64,000 nt of DNA from positions 61,650 to 125,649 of IMG/VR virus record IMGVR_UViG_3300024346_000014. One strand, 5' to 3'. How positions within the stretch are numbered: the stretch's first letter is position 1; each line of letters starts with the position of its first letter. Made by a program: the position numbers and the translations under genes. The stretch is from a virus. This document shows positions 56,923-64,000 of the stretch, piece after piece. The notes beneath the pieces were generated by a model. It saw nothing but the letters and a program-made list of their open reading frames with translations, made no database searches and was not told where the DNA came from.

Positions 56923-58251
56923 GTGTATAATAATATAGAAAATAAGTTTCTTTTTGATAATACTAATGTAGGATTTACATTTCAATTTTTCTCACCTTTA
57001 TCTAGAAAAAAGATATCTTCTAAATTAGGAAAATATCTAGGTAAGAACGTAATATCTTTAGATAACAAATCTAAAATAAGATTTGTAGATGAGACTATTT
57101 ATATATCACCTGACTTTGAAGGAGGACATAGGATGAATAGAATAGATACAGATCTAATGCCTTATCATGAGGCCGTTCATATAATGTTAAAATGTCTTAA
57201 TTTTATAAATGAGAATGGGTTTACAAACAGTAGATCTAATATGAATATCAAGGTTTCATTAAACGAAATGGACTTAAATCTTGATAATAAATTAGAAACA
57301 TTAAATAAATTCAAATATATATTAAACATAAACGAAAAAAACATATTTGACATGTGGCCAGAATCTTCATCTGAAAAGCAAAAGATTCATCAAAGTAAAG
57401 CCATTTTTGTTTATCCAAAGGAGTTATACGCAAGTAGACTGACGGGATCTCTTTTAGAGAAAGCTAATCCTATGGAATATAACTTTCCAAGGTCATCTAA
57501 TTTTGGAACAGATTTTTCTAAAATACAAGAAGGTTATCTGTCAATAAAATATGCTGGTGGAAAAAATTACCAAAGAAAGAAGAAAGAGTCTGTTAAATTA
57601 ATAAATTACACGGCTGAGCATTTATATGAAACTTTAAAAAATAACTTTTCTTTTAACATAGATGAAAAGAGAAAAATTCAGAAATTACTTGAAAGATATC
57701 AAAGAGTAATCGACAACACTAAAACGTATGATACTTTTAAACATAATTATCCGGACATACATTTAGTAGTTGATTTGACTAGACATTCTTTTTTAGTAGA
57801 ATCTAATTATCCGGTTATTAGAAACAAGTTATTTGAATTGATATCATGCTGTGAAATGAATAAGGCTATCATAAATTTTGACACAGCTAGAAAAAGAGTC
57901 CAAGTAAAAGATGCTAGGATAAAAAAAGGTTTTTCTTTATCTAATATGGACTTTTTTAACTGTCATATAGAAGCTGATTTAGAAGACTGTTTATTTGAGC
58001 AGTGTATTATTAGGAATTCTAATATAAAAGAAAGTAATTTACATTCAAATAACGATATAAAATATTCTAAAATATTCGACTGCACATATGGAGGATATTT
58101 AAATGAAATAAAGTCTTCATCAATATATAGTAATTTAGATAATATAATAAATGCCGATTTAGAGAATTGTGTAGTTTTCGATGGCAATTTCTCTAAAGAG
58201 TCTCGAATAGACGATAAAACAGAGTTAATAAATAAGTCTCGCAATAATTAA
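56923..58251 (+). CDS. amidoligase-like phage protein with pentapeptide-like tail (442 aa), GTG start
   Basis: The N-terminal about 300 residues (NVGFTFQFFSPLSRKKISSK, GGHRMNRIDTDLMPYHEAVH, INENGFTNSRSNMNIKVS) resemble phage proteins I recall as putative amidoligases of the ATP-grasp-like COOH-NH2 ligase group. The C-terminal about 120 residues contain pentapeptide-like ADLEDCLFEQC and NADLENC repeats. A GTG follows a late box at the right distance. The enzyme reaction and the target are uncertain. Confidence 0.5.
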   Translation: MYNNIENKFLFDNTNVGFTFQFFSPLSRKKISSKLGKYLGKNVISLDNKSKIRFVDETIYISPDFEGGHRMNRIDTDLMPYHEAVHIMLKCLNFINENGFTNSRSNMNIKVSLNEMDLNLDNKLETLNKFKYILNINEKNIFDMWPESSSEKQKIHQSKAIFVYPKELYASRLTGSLLEKANPMEYNFPRSSNFGTDFSKIQEGYLSIKYAGGKNYQRKKKESVKLINYTAEHLYETLKNNFSFNIDEKRKIQKLLERYQRVIDNTKTYDTFKHNYPDIHLVVDLTRHSFLVESNYPVIRNKLFELISCCEMNKAIINFDTARKRVQVKDARIKKGFSLSNMDFFNCHIEADLEDCLFEQCIIRNSNIKESNLHSNNDIKYSKIFDCTYGGYLNEIKSSSIYSNLDNIINADLENCVVFDGNFSKESRIDDKTELINKSRNN

Positions 58252-58263
58252 CTATGTATATTA

Positions 58264-58283
58264 TAATAAATAAAAAAAAATAG
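58264..58283 (+). promoter_or_regulatory. T4-type late promoter box
   Basis: TAATAAATAAAAAAAAATAG lies about 12 bases upstream of the ATG at 58296. Confidence 0.6.
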
Positions 58284-58295
58284 TAGGACTGATAA

Positions 58296-60038
58296 ATGGC
58301 TATATATTCTAAACTTTCAAATATAAGAAAATTAACTAATTCAAGCTTAGGTTCAATTGTAGAGGTTTCTAACCTTAATTTTAATGACTTGTCACTTGCG
58401 TTACTTGAGTTTTTAAATAACGTTTCATATAACGAAAAAACTAATGTTATAGAAGACATAGATGGTATTAATGTTAAACAAATCAATGTTAAAAATAATT
58501 TTAGTTTAAAATTAAACGGAGCAACTACATTTAATATAGATTCTCAAGGTAGAGCTGAGGGTAATTCCTTTTTAGTGGAAATAGCTGAAGCTAAGCGGTA
58601 TAGACATACTGACTTTATAAACTGGCCCGATGTAGGCATACCTGGAGAAATAATATACACAGGTATTCAAAATCAAAAGCCTGCGTTTGGAGAAGACTTC
58701 ATAGGCTACTTAGATGGAAAAGGCTGGGTAAGCTTAACAGGCGAAGGAGGAGCCTCATATGCTCTTACGTTATTACAAAACACGGGTAGTCCAGGTTTAC
58801 CGCCAACGCCATCTACTGGATCAGGCATTGTATGGATTGGAGACCCAGGTTTAGCAACTACATATACACCAACTACACAAGATTTATATTTTACAGATGA
58901 AAGTGGTGAAATATTTAAACTCACATGTTGCGACGGAAGTGGCGGAGGAGGTTCGGTAACTACCAAAGATATGCTATGGGGACTAATTACTAATTTCGCA
59001 GTTGGATCAGTTCCTGAATATGTAGATTGGGCAGGTACTTTAAGTCCTACCGGAACACATAATTCAGTACTGCCTATTCCTTTTGATTTAAAAATAAAAG
59101 GTATAGTTTTAAAATACTTAGATACAACAGCGGCTAGTGTAGATGCTTTATTTGACTATGACGTAAGTATAGGTAAATTAATCGACCCAAATGGCGTAGC
59201 TGACGATACTAATTATGTTGACTTAGTAGGTGGTTCTAATGTTTTAACGTTAAATACGGCTAATGTTGATGGAAATCACTTTCTTATAGAAACAAGTGGA
59301 TTAGATATAGATGTCAGTAGCGGAGATATTCTTGTAGTGAAAGGTACCGTTTTAGCAGGAAGCAGTACAGGTGGATCAAATGAAGAAATAATGGTATCTT
59401 TAGAATATGAAAAAACATATTCAGGAGGAGGAGGAGGAAGCACTGAAAACGTATCTTATGTAGAAATAACAAATTTTAACGCAAATATAACTAAGACTAT
59501 AACACATGGATTAGGAACAAATGCAGTTGTCGTAGATTTAATAGATACAGTAACCGGAGATAGAATAGATGGTGATATAGATGCGTATGGAGTAAACTCT
59601 ATAGATATAACTTTTACTCAAACACTATCTAGTGTAAGAATAGTTGTAGTATCTGCTGGAGGCTCTATTATTTCACCTAGTGCTACTTATACATATAATT
59701 CAGCCGATATACTAGCAAACAATACAGTAGATTTACTACCCGCTCCTTTATCAAATGAGTACTATGAATTCGAAATTACATGGGAATACCATTTTGGAAC
59801 TACTGCATATATTGTAGGTGGAGGAATTGGGGCTGGAGGTTTTCAAGTACCTAGTTCTCAACAAGTTTTTGTTTCAGGAATCATGTCAAGCGGAGGTGCA
59901 GATGCAATAGTAGGATACGCTACAGGTACGAATAACTTAGGTTCTGCTTTACAGTTTCAAATGTGGCCAGGAACTGCATGTACTGGAGGAGATGGGCAAT
60001 TGGTTATTAAAATTAGCTACAATACAATTACATTTTAA
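58296..60038 (+). CDS. tail fibre or other appendage protein (580 aa)
   Basis: The N-terminal about 110 residues would attach to the virion. Gly/Ser-rich linkers (GSGGGGS, YSGGGGGSTENVSYVE) separate several beta modules. The C-terminus is a Gly-rich beta domain (IVGGGIGAGGFQVPSSQQVF). This modular layout and the position before two more fibre genes suggest a receptor-binding fibre or appendage. A late box precedes it. Confidence 0.7.
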   Translation: MAIYSKLSNIRKLTNSSLGSIVEVSNLNFNDLSLALLEFLNNVSYNEKTNVIEDIDGINVKQINVKNNFSLKLNGATTFNIDSQGRAEGNSFLVEIAEAKRYRHTDFINWPDVGIPGEIIYTGIQNQKPAFGEDFIGYLDGKGWVSLTGEGGASYALTLLQNTGSPGLPPTPSTGSGIVWIGDPGLATTYTPTTQDLYFTDESGEIFKLTCCDGSGGGGSVTTKDMLWGLITNFAVGSVPEYVDWAGTLSPTGTHNSVLPIPFDLKIKGIVLKYLDTTAASVDALFDYDVSIGKLIDPNGVADDTNYVDLVGGSNVLTLNTANVDGNHFLIETSGLDIDVSSGDILVVKGTVLAGSSTGGSNEEIMVSLEYEKTYSGGGGGSTENVSYVEITNFNANITKTITHGLGTNAVVVDLIDTVTGDRIDGDIDAYGVNSIDITFTQTLSSVRIVVVSAGGSIISPSATYTYNSADILANNTVDLLPAPLSNEYYEFEITWEYHFGTTAYIVGGGIGAGGFQVPSSQQVFVSGIMSSGGADAIVGYATGTNNLGSALQFQMWPGTACTGGDGQLVIKISYNTITF

Positions 60039-60103
60039 ATAAAGTTTAAACTATATCTAATTTAAACGTTAGTATTATGTCATAAACTTTAAAGGCATAT
60101 TTA

Positions 60104-60122
60104 GATAAATAAACTAAATAAG
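60104..60122 (+). promoter_or_regulatory. T4-type late promoter box
   Basis: GATAAATAAACTAAATAAG lies about 10 bases upstream of the ATG at 60133. Confidence 0.6.
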
Positions 60123-60132
60123 TCTTATACGT

Positions 60133-62598
60133 ATGCCAGCTAAAATCACTAGAAAATACATAAATCTATCGGTAGATAAACTAACCATTGGAAATGGAGC
60201 ATTTACTTTGCCTATAACTGATGGAAGTTTAGGTCAAATTTTGGTAACAGACGGAGTTGGAAACTTAACATGGGAAAATGCATCCAGTTCTTTTCAAAGT
60301 TTAGAAGACACATTAACTATAGGAAACATAACTGGTGCTCAAGACATTGACATATCACTAGGAACAGAAATATCATTTGACGGAGGCCCTGTTAAAATTT
60401 ATAGAGACACCGACCCTGCATTAAACATATTAAATTTAGAAGGAGCAAAAGAGATTAATGCGACCACATCATTGATTTCTCTAGTATTAGGCGTTCAAGC
60501 TAATTTTAGAGATGATTCTTCACCGACAGGCCATCGTATAATGTTAGAAATGATAGGAGCTACTGGTCCTTTCATAAGAGGTGTTAATGGAACCACTGGT
60601 TTTCAAGGAAGACTTGAATTAGCACAATCAACATCTCCTTATGATCTAACTGCTAATAGAAGATGGTACATGCCAGACGAAAACGGAACAGTGATGGTTG
60701 GAGAAGCTTTTAATACACTAGTTGCAAATCCAACCTCTTCAGAAAACGGATATTCTTTAATTTGGAATGATTCAGCAGGTGAATTTACTTTAGCGAACGT
60801 TTCAGGTGGAGGATTAGTTATAGGAAGCACTATAACAGGTGGTACAGCTAACTCTGTTTTATTCGTAGGAGCAATGGGAGAGCTGCAACAAGACAATGCT
60901 AATTTTGCATATAACGATACTTTAAATAGATTGGGTGTTGGAACAAATACGCCTCAACAAGAAGTTCATATAAAAGGGGATTCGGCCATACTTAGATTAG
61001 AGACAGTGAGCACGTTAGGTAAAAATTTCATAGACTTTTATGATAACGTTGGTGAAAAAGGATATATTGGGTATGGAAGTACCGTTAACGATAATTTTGT
61101 AATAGCTAATAAAGAAAACGGAGGAAAAATTCAATTTCTTAGCACAGATGCTTTAGGATCAACAAGTACCGGGCTAGTAATAGATGAAGATAGTGAAATT
61201 GAAATGTCAGCGCTCTCAGGGATAGGAACTAGAATGGTAACAGCAGATGCAACCGGTATTCTTTCAACACAAGCAATACCGTCGGGAATTGCTATAGGAG
61301 ATTTAGTATCTGGAAGCAATCAATTAAGGAACCTTACAATAGATACAAGCAATAACCTAGCAGTAGGCCGTTTAATGGACAATGGATCAACGTTAGGTAT
61401 AAACAGTTTAGCCAGTAACATTTATTTTTTAATAGCAAACAATGGACAAGTAGACACAACCATGCAGCTAAGTCAAAATTCTACTATAAGCACTGCGAAT
61501 AGTGTAGGTTTAAACGTATCTTCTAATGGAATTAGTTCTACGTCAATGACTGGTATAAAAATTGGATTACATGGAAATGCAAATGTTAATAACTCCGATA
61601 TAGGCTTACTTAGTTGTATACAAAATCATCCTAATAATAAAACATCAAGCGCTGGAAACTGGACAATTATGAATAATGCTACTAATGTAAGCAATAAATC
61701 AGGTTCAATAATTCAATCAGGCGGTACTCACGTAACAAGTGGAAGTTTACCAAAAGTATACGGAATACAAGCAGCAATAAACGATATAAACACAACATCT
61801 TTATTTGGATCGCTTATTACTGTTAACGGAGATGGTGTAAATAACACTGGATCTAGAATTTATATGAACCCAGGGTCTACTGGAACTAATATGACAGGTA
61901 CTGAAACTGAGTTAGTAAGCACTAGCGGAGCTTCTTTAACAAGTGTATTAGGTGGAAATATTGCTATAAATACAAATTCTACCCTTAACATTGGAATGAA
62001 AATAAATGTTCAAGGAGGATCTAACAATTATTCTTTAAAATTAGAAGATGGAAAAGAAGGAAGTGGTAAAATTCTTACGTCAGATTCTCAGGGTAACGCT
62101 AGTTGGGAAAGAAATAAAGGGTTAATATCAACGATAGGAATAGAAATATGGCAAGGAAAAAAGATAAGTTACGCAGGCACTGGTCGAATATTTTTTATAA
62201 ACTACACAATACCCGCTGATATAACGATCGCTACTGCTAAAATGGCATTTGCAGTTACCGGAAATGGTATCACATGTTGTGCAATATATAGAGGATCAGG
62301 ACCGACTGCTGTGTTAGTAGGACAGAGCAATCAAGTAACTAATCCCAATGATGTGCAATCATATACAATGACAGCTGAAGTAGGACAAAACCTATCATTT
62401 ACCGGAGGAGAAGATGCGGTATTAGCAGTTTCATTAGACTCAAATGTTTCTACGCCATATGGTATAGAGTGTCCAGATACCCTTTCAGTAGCATGGTTTG
62501 AAGAAACAGAAGTAATTAGTGGAGGATCTTTTCCAGCAACAGCTTCACAGCAAGATGGGGAAATAGACGAAATGCCAGTTATACAATTTTTTGCTTAA
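60133..62598 (+). CDS. tail fibre protein (821 aa)
   Basis: It starts MPAKITRKYINLSVDKLTIG and has LGQILVTDGVGNLTWENAS-type repeats typical of Bacteroidota phage fibres, then long stretches of Asn/Ser/Thr-rich beta-helix-like sequence. The C-terminal 150 residues form a separate domain with GITCCAIYRGSGPTAV. Its first about 225 residues are paralogous to the next gene, with clear identity at DNA level. A trimeric receptor-binding fibre is expected. Confidence 0.75.
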   Translation: MPAKITRKYINLSVDKLTIGNGAFTLPITDGSLGQILVTDGVGNLTWENASSSFQSLEDTLTIGNITGAQDIDISLGTEISFDGGPVKIYRDTDPALNILNLEGAKEINATTSLISLVLGVQANFRDDSSPTGHRIMLEMIGATGPFIRGVNGTTGFQGRLELAQSTSPYDLTANRRWYMPDENGTVMVGEAFNTLVANPTSSENGYSLIWNDSAGEFTLANVSGGGLVIGSTITGGTANSVLFVGAMGELQQDNANFAYNDTLNRLGVGTNTPQQEVHIKGDSAILRLETVSTLGKNFIDFYDNVGEKGYIGYGSTVNDNFVIANKENGGKIQFLSTDALGSTSTGLVIDEDSEIEMSALSGIGTRMVTADATGILSTQAIPSGIAIGDLVSGSNQLRNLTIDTSNNLAVGRLMDNGSTLGINSLASNIYFLIANNGQVDTTMQLSQNSTISTANSVGLNVSSNGISSTSMTGIKIGLHGNANVNNSDIGLLSCIQNHPNNKTSSAGNWTIMNNATNVSNKSGSIIQSGGTHVTSGSLPKVYGIQAAINDINTTSLFGSLITVNGDGVNNTGSRIYMNPGSTGTNMTGTETELVSTSGASLTSVLGGNIAINTNSTLNIGMKINVQGGSNNYSLKLEDGKEGSGKILTSDSQGNASWERNKGLISTIGIEIWQGKKISYAGTGRIFFINYTIPADITIATAKMAFAVTGNGITCCAIYRGSGPTAVLVGQSNQVTNPNDVQSYTMTAEVGQNLSFTGGEDAVLAVSLDSNVSTPYGIECPDTLSVAWFEETEVISGGSFPATASQQDGEIDEMPVIQFFA

Positions 62599-62640
62599 AT
62601 AATAATGTTATTAGAAAAATAAATTAAATGAATTTTAAAT

Positions 62641-64000
62641 ATGCCAATCAAAACAACTAGAAAATACATAAATCTATCAGTAGATAGATTAACTATTGGA
62701 AATGGAGCATTTACTCTACCTATAACCGACGGAAGTTTAGGTCAAATTTTAGCAACTGATGGAGCAGGGAACGTAACATGGGAAAATGCGTCCGGTGCTT
62801 CTCAAAGTTTAGAAGACACTTTAATTATAGGAAACACAACAGGTACTCGAAATATTGATATTTCAACAGGAACAGAAATATTATTCAATGGAGGCCCTGT
62901 TAAAATTCATGAAGATATAAGCTCTGTTTTAGAAAAATTATACTTAGAGGCTCCGGAAGCAATTGAGATGCTCTCTAGATCAATGCTTCTAGAGGATACT
63001 TCAATTGGAGGTCATCGTATAATGTTTGGAGTAGAACAAGGTACTCATACTCCTTTCATACAAAGTCGCAATGGAGCAACAGGTTTTTCAGGAACTATAG
63101 ATTTAGCACAAGGAGCATTTCCGTATTATTTAACTGCTAATAGAACATGGCGCATGCCTGATGAAAACGGAACAGTAATGGTTGGAGAAGCATTTAATAC
63201 ATTAGTTGCAAATCCTACTTCTTCGGAGGACGGGTACTCTTTAGTCTGGAATAATTCAGCAAGCGAATTTACTCTAGCAGCAACGTCTATTGGAGCACAA
63301 GGCGCAACTGGTATTCAGGGAATAATGGGAAGTCAAGGCGCAACTGGTATTCAGGGAATAATGGGAAGTCAAGGTACAACTGGTACTAATGGAGCTCAAG
63401 GTACTACAGGTGCTAATGGTTCTCAAGGTACAACTGGTACTAATGGAGCTCAAGGTACAACTGGTACTAATGGAGCTCAAGGTACTACAGGTGCTAATGG
63501 AGCTCAAGGTACAACTGGTACTAATGGAGCTCAAGGTACAACTGGTACTAACGGAAGTCAAGGTACTCAAGGTACTAACGGAAGTCAAGGTACTCAAGGT
63601 ACTAACGGAAGTCAAGGTACTTCAGGTACTAATGGTACAAATGGAGCTCAAGGTACTTCAGGTACTAATGGAAGTCAGGGAATAGCAGGTACTCAAGGTA
63701 CTAACGGAAGTCAAGGTACTACAGGTACTAATGGAGCTCAAGGTACTCAAGGTGCTAATGGTACTCAAGGTACTCAAGGTACTAACGGAAGTCAAGGTAC
63801 TACAGGTGCTAATGGAGCTCAAGGTACTCAAGGTGCTAATGGTACTCAAGGTACTACAGGTACTAATGGTACAAATGGAGCTCAAGGTACTCAAGGTACT
63901 AACGGAAGTCAAGGTACTACAGGTACTAATGGAGCTCAAGGTACTCAAGGTGCTAATGGTACTCAAGGTACTACAGGTACTAATGGAGCTCAAGGTACTC
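62641..64000 (+). CDS. tail fibre protein with collagen-like repeats, cut by window edge
   Basis: The frame is open from ATG 62641 to the window end (453 codons). Residues 1-217 are a paralogue of the start of the 60133-62598 fibre, including IGNGAFTLPITDGSLGQIL and DENGTVMVGEAFNTLVANPT. From residue 218 on, the sequence is uninterrupted Gly-X-Y (GAQGTTGTNGAQGTQGANG-type), a collagen-like triple helix shaft. The receptor-binding tip lies outside the window. Confidence 0.85.
   Translation, partial: MPIKTTRKYINLSVDRLTIGNGAFTLPITDGSLGQILATDGAGNVTWENASGASQSLEDTLIIGNTTGTRNIDISTGTEILFNGGPVKIHEDISSVLEKLYLEAPEAIEMLSRSMLLEDTSIGGHRIMFGVEQGTHTPFIQSRNGATGFSGTIDLAQGAFPYYLTANRTWRMPDENGTVMVGEAFNTLVANPTSSEDGYSLVWNNSASEFTLAATSIGAQGATGIQGIMGSQGATGIQGIMGSQGTTGTNGAQGTTGANGSQGTTGTNGAQGTTGTNGAQGTTGANGAQGTTGTNGAQGTTGTNGSQGTQGTNGSQGTQGTNGSQGTSGTNGTNGAQGTSGTNGSQGIAGTQGTNGSQGTTGTNGAQGTQGANGTQGTQGTNGSQGTTGANGAQGTQGANGTQGTTGTNGTNGAQGTQGTNGSQGTTGTNGAQGTQGANGTQGTTGTNGAQGT
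63292..64000 (+). repeat. coding Gly-X-Y tandem repeat
   Basis: Units of 9-18 bases such as GGAGCTCAAGGTACT and GGTACTAACGGAAGTCAA repeat for at least 700 bp and continue past the edge. Long minus- and other-frame openings in this stretch are by-products of the repeat. Confidence 0.9.

Noticed and set aside
63274-63993. Long Ser/Thr/Leu-rich minus frames and a second plus frame over the repeat
   Set aside because: They arise from the collagen-like repeat read in other frames; the Gly-X-Y frame continues an intact fibre gene and is the real one.

Overview
The window is a 64 kb segment of a large, AT-rich, lytic-type tailed phage genome, most likely a distant T4-like myovirus of a marine Flavobacteriia-type (Bacteroidota) host. 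The phage assignment rests on a gp17-like terminase, a gp6-like baseplate wedge protein, a gp26-like baseplate protein, tail fibres and a T4 alpha-glucosyltransferase homologue. The host assignment is inference. It rests on A-rich leaders without Shine-Dalgarno sequences, Bacteroidota-type families (DUF3127, DUF4494-like, Lacal_2735/DUF6435-like), a protein with a type IX secretion-like C-terminus, and TAnnTTTG-like promoter elements.

Region 1 (1-11.4 kb, minus strand) is a probable early/accessory block of small genes. Many sit behind a conserved composite promoter: a TATATTTA box inside a GTTATA..TATAAC dyad, preceded by a TTACACA-N12-TGTGTAA dyad. Recognisable products are an M20-like metallopeptidase, a SpoT/Mesh1-like HD hydrolase, a candidate 2H phosphoesterase, zinc ribbons and small membrane proteins. 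A gene-free, repeat-rich stretch with GC-rich islands lies at 6.6-7.3 kb, next to three genes of higher GC content.

Region 2 (11.5-17.3 kb, mostly plus strand) carries host-like cargo: a dockerin-like lipoprotein, a GIY-YIG protein and a sugar epimerase. It ends with an operon of a membrane PAS histidine kinase, a CheY-like receiver and a coiled-coil membrane protein.

Region 3 (17.3-35.6 kb) holds many proteins with a short basic/aromatic N-terminus ending in (I/L)-x-E. This resembles the T4 capsid-targeting peptide cut by the prohead protease. Among them are a class III adenylate cyclase with all key residues, a NUDIX hydrolase, a CHAP/lysozyme enzyme and a DUF192 protein. I infer that these are packaged in the head and delivered with the DNA. 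A ribosomal protein bS21 gene, an annexin-repeat protein and a pretoxin-like membrane protein are also here.

Region 4 (35.6-64 kb) is mainly morphogenesis: an SSB-like DUF3127 protein, the DNA glucosyltransferase, structural proteins (one with a possible -1 frameshift), a candidate spanin, membrane proteins, an ECF-like sigma factor, the terminase and baseplate genes. The right end has three fibre genes; the last two are paralogues and the final one runs into a collagen-like repeat cut by the window edge. Many genes from 11.5 kb onward follow a (T/G)ATAAATAAnAAAA element, essentially the T4 late promoter box, and the sigma factor is its likely reader. No capsid, portal, protease, tail sheath or replication gene and no tRNA gene was recognised in this window.
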